The position numbers and the translations under genes were made by a program. Shown one piece after another: positions 34,745 through 43,651 of a stretch of 64,000 nucleotides of DNA. Position 1 is the first letter of the stretch; every line of letters starts with the position of its first letter. The notes under the pieces were generated by a model, which was given only the letters and a program-made list of their open reading frames with translations, was not told the origin of the DNA and searched no databases. Origin of the DNA: CAZWSX01 sp964636985 (lineage in GTDB: Bacteria > Planctomycetota > Planctomycetia > Pirellulales > Pirellulaceae); assembly GCA_964636985.1 (NCBI GenBank), contig CAZWSX010000005.1, forward strand, positions 62,001 to 126,000. The letters run 5' to 3'.

Positions 34745-36085
34745 GTGGATTTGAAAGTCATAGAGAACGCGACCTGCACTTTTTGCGGCTGCGTTTGCGA
34801 CGATATTGAGTTGCACCACGACGAAGTCCGCATCCACAAGGCGCACCATGCCTGTGTACTGGGAACGTCTTGGTTCTTGAACCACACGGCGGAAAAGAAA
34901 TACCCCGTTGCGCTCGTTGACGGAAAAGAAGCCACCCTCGACGAAGCCATTAAGACGGCCGCTGAGTTACTCCATGCGGCCGACATGCCGCTGGTGTACG
35001 GCATGAGTAACACGACCTGCGAGGCACAAAAAGAATGCGTCGCGATGGCGGACTTGCTCGGAGGACTGCTCGATAGTCACACGTCGTTGTGACACGGTCC
35101 TACTGAGATCGCCGCCCAGTTGGGTGGCAAAGTTACATGCACGCTAGGCGAAGTCAAGCAAAGAGCTGACTTCATCATCTATTGGGGTGGAAATCCGGCC
35201 GAGTGCCATCCTCGCCATTTCACCAAGTACACGATCATGCAGAAAAGCAAATTTCTGCCCCGCGGCCGCAAGGACCGCACGATGGTGCTGGTCGACATTC
35301 GTGAGACCAAAAGCGCCAAAGCCGCCGACATTTTCTTGCAGGTTCGACCCGGCAAGGATTTTGAGTTGATTACGATTTTGCGTGCGATGGTCAAAGACCA
35401 ACACGTGGAGGATTCGGCGATTGCCGAGACGGGGCTCACCCGCGCGACGCTCGAGGACCTGATCAAGCGCATGAAAGGCGCCAAGTTCGGCTGCATGTTC
35501 TTTGGCATGGGTCTTTCGATGACCCGCGGCAAACACATGAACAGCGCGGCATTACTGACGTTGGCGGCCGAAATGAACGCTTTCACCAAATTCGTCGCCA
35601 TGCCGATGCGCGGCCACGGCAACGTCACGGGTGCCGACGTGATCATGCGCTGGCAAACGGGTTACCCGTTTGGCATCTCGTTCAATCGCGGCTATCCGCG
35701 CTACAATCCAGGCGAGTTCTCGACGGTCGACGTGCTGGTTCGTGGCGACTGCGATGCTGCTTTCATTATCGGCGCCGACCCGGGCGGAACAATGCCGCAA
35801 CCAGCTATCGATCACCTGGCCCGGATTCCGACGATCGTCCTCGACCCGCATATTACCCATACGAGCAAGCTGGCGCGCGTGCACATCACGACGGCACCGC
35901 AGGGAATTGCCGCGCCTGGCACGGCCTATCGGATGGACGAGTTGCCGATGCCGCTCAAGCCTGCGCTGAAATCGCCTTACCCAAGCGACGAAGAGGTAGT
36001 CCGGCGGATCAACCAAGAACTTGCCAAGTTGCCGTTCTGGCTCCCCGAGGGAAGCCAACCCCAAATGCTAACCGCCGTAGGCTAG
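34745..36085 (+). CDS. fwdB: Formylmethanofuran dehydrogenase subunit B, predicted selenoprotein (Sec116 at TGA 35090-35092)
   Basis: One frame of 447 codons, read through a TGA at codon 116, encodes the Mo/W catalytic subunit that oxidises formate or reduces CO2 at methanofuran-type cofactors. Cys11, Cys14, Cys18 and Cys37 (CTFCGCVC...HHAC) are [4Fe-4S] ligands. After MPLVYGMSNTTCEAQ comes LLDSHTSL-U-HGPTEIAAQLG: the TGA lies exactly where archaeal FwdB has the Mo/W ligand Cys or, in selenium forms, Sec (SV-C-HGPS). Family motifs continue without break (WGGNPAECHPRH, GMGLSMTRGKHMN, PMRGHGNVTG, GYPFGISFNRGYPRYNPGE, GTAYRM). A GTG start with GGAGAG 6 nt upstream is used. A SECIS-like hairpin follows the TGA, and selABCD are adjacent. 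The alternative, a nonsense mutation, is less likely. Confidence 0.93.
35090..35128 (+). promoter_or_regulatory. Sec UGA codon with bacterial SECIS-like hairpin
   Basis: The UGA (35090-35092) is followed by a 7-bp stem, GCCGCCC (35111-35117) with GGGTGGC (35122-35128), one G-U wobble and no bulge, closed by the four-base loop AGTT. The loop starts 25 nt after the UGA, inside the 16-37 nt window of bacterial SECIS elements, and has a G at its second position. It lies within the coding frame, as expected for bacteria. Function inferred. Confidence 0.75.
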
Positions 36086-36095
36086 AATCCGCATC

Positions 36096-37736
36096 ATGCT
36101 GCGAATCACAGGCGGAAAAGTCTACGATCCGGCCAACGGGATCGACGGCGTAGTTAAAGACATCTTCATTGGCGATGACGGCCGCTTTGCCGCATCGGCC
36201 GATGGCGCGCGGACCATTGACGCCGCCGGGATGATCGTCTTTCCAGGCGGTGTCGACGTTCACACGCACGTGGCGGGTGGGGCGATCAACTTTGCCCGCG
36301 CGATGACGCCGGAAGATCATCGTCGCACCCAGGCGTTCATTCGCACCAAAACGCGTCGCAGCGGCTTGGGTGGGATGGCACCGACGACTTTCGCCACCGG
36401 CTATCTCTACGCCGGGATGGGTTTCACCACGCTTAACGAAGCGGCGGTGCCTGTTCTCTCGGCTCGCCACACGCACGAGGAGCTGGCCGACGTTCCGATC
36501 GTCGACAAGTCCTCGCTGACGTTGATGGCGAACAACGAGATCATGCTCGATCAACTCCAAAAAGGAGAGTACGAGCGAGCCAAGCAAGTCGTCGCATGGT
36601 ACCTATGGGCGGCCAAGTCGTACGGCATCAAAGCGGTGAACCCCGGCGGCGTCGCGGCTTGGAAGTGGGGCAAAGACGCCAAGCAACTGAGTTCGCCGAT
36701 CGAAGGGTACAGCAATCTCACGCCAGGCGCCATCGTCACCCAGTTGGCCCGGATCTGCGACGACTTGGGCTTGCCGCACCCGATCCACTTGCACTGCAAC
36801 AACTTGGGCGCGCCGGGCAACATTACGACGACGCTCGACACGCTCAAGCATCTGGAAGGAAGCCGCGCTCACATCGCGCACTCGCAGTACCACGCGTACG
36901 GCGGCGATGGCTGGGAGACGATGTGCTCCGAGACGGGGCAACTGGCCGACTATTTCAATTCGCATCCGACCATTACGACCGATGCCGGCGCGGTGGTGTT
37001 TGGCGACACCGTCACCATCACGGCCGACGGCCCCTGGCAGCACTTGCTCTATAAGCTGACAGGGCGCAAGTGGGGCAACTTGGACGTCGAAAACGAGACG
37101 GGCTGCGGCATCGTTCCCTACACCTATCGCCCCAGCAACCTGGTGAATGCCGTGCAATGGGCGGCGGGCTTAGAACTACTGCTGTTGATCAAAAACCCGT
37201 GGCAGGTATTCCTTTCGACCGACCATCCCAACGGCGGATGTTTCTGGCGTTATCCGGAGATCATTGAGCTGTTGATGCGGGCCGATATTCGCAAGGAAGC
37301 GATGAAAAAACTGCCTGCCGCCATCAAAGGGAAGATCTCGCTGCCGGAGATCGATCGCGAGTACACGCTGCTCGACGTGGCCACGGCGATGTCGGCTGGT
37401 CCGGCCAAGGCGCTGGGGCTGACGCAGAAGGGGAACCTGAGCGTCGGCAGCGATGCGGACGTGGTGATTTACGATCACGACGAAAACATCGCCAAGATGT
37501 TCAGCCACCCGCGCTATGTGATCAAAGCGGGAGAGATCATCCTGGAAGACGGCGAGATCCGCGAAGCGCCGCAGGGGCGCGAGTACCTGGTGCGACCGCA
37601 GATGGACCCCGAGACCGACGCGTTCATGCGGCCGCTGTTCGAGGATTGCTACACGATGTCGTTCGAGAATTACCCGGTCGAACTCGAGCGGATCGAGCAC
37701 CCGCACTTGCAAGATTGCGTGCCCTTCAAGAAGTAG
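36096..37736 (+). CDS. fwdA: Formylmethanofuran dehydrogenase subunit A (amidohydrolase-type)
   Basis: A 546-residue dinuclear-zinc amidohydrolase subunit that forms or hydrolyses the formyl-methanofuran bond while FwdB handles the redox step. The motif VDVHTHV (His56, His58), the likely carbamylated lysine in GIKAVNPGG (Lys179), and catalytic aspartate in LSTDHPNGG are present. LHCNNLG and RAHIAHSQYHAYGG provide further metal or substrate ligands. It starts 10 nt after the fwdB stop and ends 3 nt before fwdC. Its length is near that of archaeal FwdA (about 570). Confidence 0.95.
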   Translation: MLRITGGKVYDPANGIDGVVKDIFIGDDGRFAASADGARTIDAAGMIVFPGGVDVHTHVAGGAINFARAMTPEDHRRTQAFIRTKTRRSGLGGMAPTTFATGYLYAGMGFTTLNEAAVPVLSARHTHEELADVPIVDKSSLTLMANNEIMLDQLQKGEYERAKQVVAWYLWAAKSYGIKAVNPGGVAAWKWGKDAKQLSSPIEGYSNLTPGAIVTQLARICDDLGLPHPIHLHCNNLGAPGNITTTLDTLKHLEGSRAHIAHSQYHAYGGDGWETMCSETGQLADYFNSHPTITTDAGAVVFGDTVTITADGPWQHLLYKLTGRKWGNLDVENETGCGIVPYTYRPSNLVNAVQWAAGLELLLLIKNPWQVFLSTDHPNGGCFWRYPEIIELLMRADIRKEAMKKLPAAIKGKISLPEIDREYTLLDVATAMSAGPAKALGLTQKGNLSVGSDADVVIYDHDENIAKMFSHPRYVIKAGEIILEDGEIREAPQGREYLVRPQMDPETDAFMRPLFEDCYTMSFENYPVELERIEHPHLQDCVPFKK

Positions 37737-37739
37737 CCC

Positions 37740-38558
37740 ATGGCCGTCGTCTTTCATCTCAAACGCCAACCGTCCGTCCCGCTGGAAGCGGAGGCGATTA
37801 CGCCTGACGTGGTGTCGGGACTCTCCAACAGCGAGATTCGGGCGCTGACGATTTACCACGGCAAGCGGCAACTGCCGGTGGAAGAATTTTTCGATGTCGA
37901 GGGAGACGGCAGCGACGAACTCGTGCTGCACGGGCAACTCGCCAAAGTTCGCTGGATCGGCCGCAAGATGTCGCGCGGCAGCATCACCGTTCACGGCAAC
38001 GTTGGGATGCACCTGGGCGCCTACATGAGCGGCGGGCGAATCGAAGTCCACGGCAACGCCAGCGACTGGATTGGCGCCGAAATGAAGAATGGCTTCATCC
38101 ATGTCCACGGCAACGCCGGCGGGCAAGTGGGCGCCGCTTATCGCGGTTCGATGCGCGGGATGAGCAACGGCACGATCATTGTTGATGGCTCGGCTGGCTT
38201 GGAAGTCGGCATGCGAATGCGACGCGGCACAATTGTGATTGGCGGGCCGGCAAGAGATTTCACGGGACTCCAAATGAAGGGGGGCACAATCCTCCTTTTG
38301 AGCGGCGCCGAGATTCGCACTGGCGCCTGGATGAATCGCGGCACGATCATCTCGTACAAACCGCTTCACATGATGCCGACGTTTGCCCCCTCGTCCGATG
38401 CGAATCCGACGTTCGTGCAGCTCTTAGCGAATCACCTCAAGCCATTTGGCGTGCGGTTGCCGAGTCCCAGCGCCGGAGTCTATCGGCATTTCAGCGGCGA
38501 CTTGTCGGTCTCCGACAAGGGGGAGATTTTGATCTGGGAACCGGTGGCGGCGAACTAG
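37740..38558 (+). CDS. fwdC: Formylmethanofuran dehydrogenase subunit C
   Basis: A 272-residue protein, near the archaeal FwdC length (270). It is a right-handed beta-helix of repeats such as ITVHGNVGMHLGAYMSGGRIEVHGNAS, FIHVHGNAGGQVGAAYRG, TIIVDGSAGLEVGMRMRRG and TILLLSGAEIRTGAWMNRG (G-x-x-x-G pattern). FwdC forms the structural scaffold holding FwdA and FwdB. It ends the operon and overlaps by 4 bp, tail to tail, the 3-prime end of the FAD oxidoreductase gene. No formyltransferase gene (ftr) follows. Confidence 0.95.
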   Translation: MAVVFHLKRQPSVPLEAEAITPDVVSGLSNSEIRALTIYHGKRQLPVEEFFDVEGDGSDELVLHGQLAKVRWIGRKMSRGSITVHGNVGMHLGAYMSGGRIEVHGNASDWIGAEMKNGFIHVHGNAGGQVGAAYRGSMRGMSNGTIIVDGSAGLEVGMRMRRGTIVIGGPARDFTGLQMKGGTILLLSGAEIRTGAWMNRGTIISYKPLHMMPTFAPSSDANPTFVQLLANHLKPFGVRLPSPSAGVYRHFSGDLSVSDKGEILIWEPVAAN

Positions 38559-39883
38559 TTGGCGATCTGGTCCAACAACTTCGATACGGCCCAGCGGGTT
38601 CGCCAGAAGACGTCTTCCATCAGGATGTGGGCGAACTCGCCGTTTCGGCCGACGCTGATCAGGCCCTTTACGCCGGTTCCTTTTTCGAATTGCTTGCGCC
38701 GCGGTTCGTACTCGATATCGTAGATCGGGTAGGCGAGGGGCACGCGGACGACGCGGCTGCCTAAGAATCGCTCGCGAATGCTGGGAATAACATCGCTTAA
38801 GCCGCGAAGGCATCTTTCCGTCAGTTCCTCGTCGGCGGCTTTCCAGTTGTCGTCGCCGATCTTGCAACCGATGTCGCAGGTGATTTGCGACTTGCCTTCC
38901 GGAACAAGCCACGGCAGGCCCATGCCGATGTCACTCACGCGGAAGAAGGGGTACTTCTTTTCGGGAAACCAGTTCACAACGTCGGCAAGGCCGGAAGGGC
39001 CTTGCAACTTCAGATTGATGAAGACCATGGCGCGGTAGCGGAACGCCTTCAAGCCTTCGAGAACGTCGGTTCCACGCACCAAGGTTGCCAGGATGTTCAC
39101 GGGAGCGGTCGAAATCACGCCTGAGACGGGGACCTCTTCTCCGCGGACCACCACCGATTTGACGGCGCCATCTTCGACGCGGATCTCCTCGACTTTGCTG
39201 TCTAAGCGAATGTGATCCGAGATCCCTTCGGCCAGTTTGTCGCAGACCGCGGCGATGCCACGGTTGGGATACACGTGCCAGGCGTTGGATGATTCGGTAA
39301 TCGTCCCGGAGTAGCCGATGCCAATCACCCGCTTGGTCATGCCCGCGGCGGCGCGGAGCATCAAGATGCGAGGCAAACTGGTGGCGAACTTTTGCCCGAC
39401 GGCGGCGCCGATGTTGTCGCCGTCAACGCCCGACCAGGCCTCGGTCAGCGGAACCGCAATTTCGTCGGCTAAGAGCTTTCCATACTGGCCGCGGTAATGA
39501 TCGCGAGCCGTGACCGCGGGTCGGCCGAACAGCCCTTGCACCTTGGCAGCGACGGCGCTTCCAACATAGCGCGGCGACGACAGGAGTCCGATGGGATAGG
39601 CGTAATTGCGGCCGCGGATGTGGACGGTTTCGCCGTACCTGGCCATTTGCCGGCATTGGGTCGCGATTCCCACGGCCGCCGCAAGCCGGTTGGTAATGAA
39701 GTGAACGCCGCAATCGTAAGTAAAACCTTCTTCGTCGCGATCGCTTTTGCAAAGCCCGGCAAGTGCTTTGCCTCCTTCGAACAACACGAACGGAACGCGG
39801 TGGTTGGCCAGGTGCGCCGCGGCCGTGAGGCCGGCGAGGCCGCCCCCGAGAATAGCGATCGGGCGACTTGCTTGAGCAATCAT
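38555..39883 (-). CDS. FAD-dependent oxidoreductase (amine oxidase / protoporphyrinogen oxidase-like)
   Basis: A 442-residue flavoprotein. The Rossmann dinucleotide motif ILGGGLAGLTAAAHLA and the following VLFEGGKALAGLC are at the N-terminus; YDCGVHFI and a C-terminal GLISVGRNGEFAH segment (FAD contact) agree with the NAD(P)/FAD phytoene desaturase/amine-oxidase superfamily. Its start overlaps the methyltransferase stop by 3 nt (ATGA). The substrate is unknown; association with a GT87-type transferase and methyltransferase suggests envelope or glycolipid modification. Similar proteins are sometimes called UDP-galactopyranose mutase-like, but the mutase signature is not evident. Confidence 0.85.
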   Translation of the reverse strand: MIAQASRPIAILGGGLAGLTAAAHLANHRVPFVLFEGGKALAGLCKSDRDEEGFTYDCGVHFITNRLAAAVGIATQCRQMARYGETVHIRGRNYAYPIGLLSSPRYVGSAVAAKVQGLFGRPAVTARDHYRGQYGKLLADEIAVPLTEAWSGVDGDNIGAAVGQKFATSLPRILMLRAAAGMTKRVIGIGYSGTITESSNAWHVYPNRGIAAVCDKLAEGISDHIRLDSKVEEIRVEDGAVKSVVVRGEEVPVSGVISTAPVNILATLVRGTDVLEGLKAFRYRAMVFINLKLQGPSGLADVVNWFPEKKYPFFRVSDIGMGLPWLVPEGKSQITCDIGCKIGDDNWKAADEELTERCLRGLSDVIPSIRERFLGSRVVRVPLAYPIYDIEYEPRRKQFEKGTGVKGLISVGRNGEFAHILMEDVFWRTRWAVSKLLDQIAN

Positions 39884-40860
39884 GATACGCCCGCCTGACT
39901 AGGTGCCTGGCTAGCCGCCTGATGAGTTGCCTCGTGAGGCTTTTCGAAGGTGCCGTGCAGAATGGCGCCGCGGCCAATCCAGGACAGTGGCATATCGAGC
40001 AACGTGAAGAAAGCCAACGCGAGCAGTGACTTGAGCGAGAAGAAGCCGTAGAGCCACTTCGGCCCGCCCCAATCTTGAATCCAGTTGCGGAAGGAATAGG
40101 TCCAGTTCACGGGGCTCACTGCCGTCTTCACGCTTAGCGGCTCGAGCCCGGCTTTTTGGCACAGCTTTGCGAGGTTCTTCTTGTTGAAAAGATACTCGTG
40201 CCGCGGGAAGTGGTAACCGCCCCAGTGGCGGTTGCCGAACATCCAAAAGTCGGGCGAGCCGGTGTTGTCGGTGACGATGACAAGTCGCCCGCCGGGGCGA
40301 AGAAGTCGCGCGGCTCGTTGAACGTAACGCAGCGGATCGGGCAGATGCTCAAGCGTCATGACCATCAGGATGAGGTCGTAGCTTTGCGTTTCCAGATCGG
40401 CGTCCTCGATGCGACCGCAACGGATTTCGACGCCTCGGCGTTTCGCACCTTCGGCGGCGCGAGGATCGGAGTCGATCCCTTCCACCTGCCACGTCGATTT
40501 GCCGAACCGTTTAAGCAGGTCGACATGGAAGCCATCGCCGCAACCGATATCGAGAATCCTGGCATTATCGGGAAGCCCCCGACACCATTTGAGGAGCCGC
40601 GATGCTTCCAATCGTTCACGGACGCGATAGATCAGGCCGAAGCCTTTGGGGTCGAACGCGAAAGCGTGGTAGGTATCTGGATAGGCTTTGGCGAGGCTGG
40701 CGTCGTCGGGTCTGGGATTGAGGTAAACCAGTGAGCAGCGACGGCAAAGGACGGCGAGGTATTCTTCGGCGGACGTTTCGTACTCGAAATCCTGGCCCAC
40801 CGCGATCGGTGTGCAATCGTCGATACCGCAGTTGGCACAGAGGGCGGATTCGAGACTCAC
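39880..40860 (-). CDS. SAM-dependent methyltransferase with N-terminal zinc-ribbon
   Basis: A 326-residue protein. It begins with a four-cysteine zinc module (ALCANCGIDDC...LCRRCSLVYLNPRP), then a class I fold with ARILDIGCGDGFHVDLLKRFG (motif I) and LILMVMTLEHLPDPLRYVQRAARLLRPGGRLVIVTDN (motif II/III), and a membrane-like C-terminal tail (LKSLLALAFFTLLDMPLSWIG). This is typical of sugar or lipid methyltransferases in envelope clusters. The GTG at 40860 with AAGGA upstream is preferred; an ATG at 40971 is an alternative. Confidence 0.85.
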   Translation of the reverse strand: MSLESALCANCGIDDCTPIAVGQDFEYETSAEEYLAVLCRRCSLVYLNPRPDDASLAKAYPDTYHAFAFDPKGFGLIYRVRERLEASRLLKWCRGLPDNARILDIGCGDGFHVDLLKRFGKSTWQVEGIDSDPRAAEGAKRRGVEIRCGRIEDADLETQSYDLILMVMTLEHLPDPLRYVQRAARLLRPGGRLVIVTDNTGSPDFWMFGNRHWGGYHFPRHEYLFNKKNLAKLCQKAGLEPLSVKTAVSPVNWTYSFRNWIQDWGGPKWLYGFFSLKSLLALAFFTLLDMPLSWIGRGAILHGTFEKPHEATHQAASQAPSQAGVS

Positions 40861-40986
40861 GAAACATTCCTTAGACGATGCAATGCTATTTGACCAACTA
40901 GGTGATCGCCGATTCTTGATTCCGCCCGGCTCGATTTCAAGTTGATTCGTCGCTAGGGCCAAGTTTTTCACATTAAAGCCAGAAAA

Positions 40987-42342
40987 TCAGGCCGCACGTT
41001 CCAGTTGTGTTGATTTGGTTAAGCTGGATCGCAACACCATGAGCGCGAGCATCAGCAAGGATGCCAACAAAAATGAACCACTCGCTGCGCAGGCCGCCGT
41101 CCATGCGATGTCGGAAACGGCGGGGGGCAAGCTTCGTTCCAAGCCCAAGCGGCGGCAGACGTTCACGGCGGTCGAACTTGTTAGCACGTTGAACATCGGC
41201 GCAAGGGCCAGCAATCCGAAGATGAATCGACTGCGCGGCGCGATCCCGGTCCAACGTTGAGAAGGGCCGAAGAGTGCCAAGCCGATGGGAAGCCACAGCA
41301 GCAGTGCGTCGTACGGCAGACGGTACAGACAGCCCACGGTTCCAACGGCCATGGCCGACTGTTGAATCATGTCGCGAGTTTGCGGATCGGGGAGTTGTCT
41401 CGCACCGATGATCACCATTGCCGTTAGCGCGCTGAGGAACAGCGCGGTCGCAACGGATTCGCCTGGCAAATCGCCGGGGATGAGCTTGACCAACATCCCG
41501 GCGGCGTCGATGCGACTGGTGGTCGATCGGGCGTCGGCTTCCGGATCGGATTCGAGAACCGCCTGGTTTTCCCACAAGATATCGGCCATCCGCGGAATGT
41601 CGCCCGACTGGCCGAAGACCAACAAGAGCCCGCTGACCCCAATCAGAAAGCCTGCCGCCCAGCCGATGGTGACCGCCTTCCAATCGCCGCGGCACAACAT
41701 GAAAAAGCCGAGCGGCAATCCATAGGTTGGCTTCATCGAAGTGAGGGCTAGCGCGGCGCCAGCGAGCCAAGGACGGTCGCGGCCCCAAGCGATCGCGCCA
41801 AGCGAGGCAAGCGTTAACGGCAACGCGTTTTCGCCCCCCATGAAATTGGAACGGCCCGCCTGGGTTACGAGGATCAATGCCGCAAGGGCGCAGACGATGC
41901 CCCAGCGGGCGCGGCCGCTGGCATCGAGATCAATTCGACACATCCGCACCATCACATAGGAGAGCAGCACAACCAATAGAAAATTGGCCACGACGTAAAT
42001 GATTGCGCTAGTGTGGAAATCGAACCAAGAGAAAGGCCAGTAGAGTGGAAACAGCAGCGGCGAATATAGCGGGAACAGGTTGAGGACGGGGTAACGTTGC
42101 AGATATCGCGGGGAACCATCGGGCAACGGTTCCTTTCCGCAGTCGTAGGGGTTCACGCCTTCGCGAACGGCGCGAAGCGGAAAGTAGACCACATCGCGGA
42201 AATCGCCGAGCCCCTCGCGGCCGGCAGCGAGGCTCCCCTTAGGATCAGCCGGATCGACCACAATCGTCGCCAGACGATAGCTCAAGAGAATGGCGACGAC
42301 GAGCAGAGCCGCCGGTCCGATAGTCGCCAACAAACGCTTCAT
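40987..42342 (-). CDS. GT87-like (DUF2029) membrane glycosyltransferase
   Basis: A 451-residue integral-membrane protein with about ten predicted helices (LLVVAILLSYRLATIVV, IIYVVANFLLVVLLSYVMV, ALAALILVTQAG, VGTVGCLYRLPYDALLLWLPIGLALF). The loop after TM1 holds PNPYDC-like sequence VNPYDCGKEPLPDG and LFPLYSPLLFPLYWPFSW, matching the DUF2029/GT87 family that transfers sugars from polyprenyl phosphate donors. The acceptor is unknown. It leads the minus-strand group with the methyltransferase and FAD oxidoreductase downstream. Confidence 0.8.
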   Translation of the reverse strand: MKRLLATIGPAALLVVAILLSYRLATIVVDPADPKGSLAAGREGLGDFRDVVYFPLRAVREGVNPYDCGKEPLPDGSPRYLQRYPVLNLFPLYSPLLFPLYWPFSWFDFHTSAIIYVVANFLLVVLLSYVMVRMCRIDLDASGRARWGIVCALAALILVTQAGRSNFMGGENALPLTLASLGAIAWGRDRPWLAGAALALTSMKPTYGLPLGFFMLCRGDWKAVTIGWAAGFLIGVSGLLLVFGQSGDIPRMADILWENQAVLESDPEADARSTTSRIDAAGMLVKLIPGDLPGESVATALFLSALTAMVIIGARQLPDPQTRDMIQQSAMAVGTVGCLYRLPYDALLLWLPIGLALFGPSQRWTGIAPRSRFIFGLLALAPMFNVLTSSTAVNVCRRLGLERSLPPAVSDIAWTAACAASGSFLLASLLMLALMVLRSSLTKSTQLERAA

Positions 42343-42477
42343 CCAGCTTTCCCCAGGAACGGATAGGAAGCCCCACTATAATTTCCCTGGGAGATGTGAC
42401 GGCTAAATATGCGTCTGCAGAGAGCCGCTTTCAACCGGGTTGGAGGGGTTAGAACGATTGCAGCGGCACGTGGAAGC

Positions 42478-43362
42478 TCAGCGCTCCGTTCTTGAATTCT
42501 GCCCAGCGGCAACGGCATGGCCCCCAACGGCGCCGACCACTGTAAACAAGCCGGCGCCATCGGGTGCGAATTGTCCGACGACGCCGGCGGTTTCCATCCC
42601 ATAGCGGGCGTACAAATCGTGGCGGACCTTTTCGATCTCTTCTTTGCTGCCGTGGATTCGCACGTAAGTGATCACTTCGCGCGTGGCCAGCGTTTCGTGC
42701 CATAGTGCGACGCCGGGCAGGTCCTGGATCGCGGCATAGGTGCCGGGAAGATTTCGCCCCTGCACGTCCTTGGCATAGGCCGCTTCGACCAAGCCGAGCG
42801 ACGGCATATCGGAGTAAACGTAGAGCGAATCGGAGTAGGGATTGTATTCGTCGTGGCCGAAGATTCGTCCTGGCAAAACGGTGTACTTGATCAAGTGAAG
42901 GGTGCCGATCGTGTATCGCCAGCCCGGCCCGACTTTGCGGTTCTGCACCAATCGGTTCCACTCTTTGAGCGGCGCGTATTGATTGACGCGGACCACGGTG
43001 TCGTCGAGGCCACGATCTTCGAGGTAGTTGGTGATCTCAGCGACCGTGCCATCGGAGACGTGATGATTGTCGGCGCGGTGGTCCCACAGCAACAGTTTTC
43101 GGGGGATGCCGATGACCCAACCGATGCCATCGATGACGGGGCGCTTCTTTCCTTCCTCGATGCAAACGTGGATCAGGCCGTCGTCGGTTGCGATTGCTTG
43201 GGAAGGAGTTGCTTCAGAAGGAACTGCCTCACCCGCAATTGGCTCACCCACGATAGGGTCGCCAGGCGGTAGGGCGTGGCCCGGCGGTTGCGCCGAAAGA
43301 AGGCCAACCGAAAAGGTTGCCAAGCAACACCCAGCCAGGGCACCAAGCAACGCGCGCGACAT
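42478..43362 (-). CDS. Exported hypothetical protein
   Basis: A 294-residue protein. The ATG at 43362 opens a signal peptide (SRALLGALAGCCLATFSVGLLSAQ) after which comes a repetitive Pro/Gly/Glu-rich linker (GDPIVGEPIAGEAVPSEATPSQA). The remaining 220 residues look globular (GLIHVCIEEGKKRPVIDGIGWVIGIPRKLLLWDHRADNHHVSDGT, RVNQYAPLKEWNRLVQNRK, HETLATREVITYVRIHG), ending in a Gly/Ala/Val-rich tail. I do not recognise a family. Possibly a planctomycete-specific periplasmic or cell-wall protein. Confidence 0.7.
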   Translation of the reverse strand: MSRALLGALAGCCLATFSVGLLSAQPPGHALPPGDPIVGEPIAGEAVPSEATPSQAIATDDGLIHVCIEEGKKRPVIDGIGWVIGIPRKLLLWDHRADNHHVSDGTVAEITNYLEDRGLDDTVVRVNQYAPLKEWNRLVQNRKVGPGWRYTIGTLHLIKYTVLPGRIFGHDEYNPYSDSLYVYSDMPSLGLVEAAYAKDVQGRNLPGTYAAIQDLPGVALWHETLATREVITYVRIHGSKEEIEKVRHDLYARYGMETAGVVGQFAPDGAGLFTVVGAVGGHAVAAGQNSRTER

Positions 43363-43651
43363 GCCAGCATCCTTGCGCAATCCATTTGAAAAACGCGGGG
43401 CTGCGTTTTCCTTGTTATTAAATCGGCACCCGCCACGGGCGGACATGAAAGGCGATTCGCAGGCCGGTCACTTTGTAAAGAAAAGGCTCAAGTAGCGAGG
43501 CAAATCACGTGCAGCGCATTTCACCCTGCCGCCACACTTTACGGTTGATTCCGGTACTTGCTTGCATTAGCCCCCCCCACTTAAGGGGCGCGCTGTTGCA
43601 GGATCTCGAGTGAGAGATGCGTTCTGAAATCGGTCGCTCTTGTTGTTTGCC

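Noticed and set aside
34745..36085. Two separate genes, or a pseudogene broken by a nonsense codon, at fwdB
   Set aside because: The frame is uninterrupted otherwise, the TGA replaces precisely the family Cys/Sec, a SECIS-like hairpin follows and all sel genes are adjacent.
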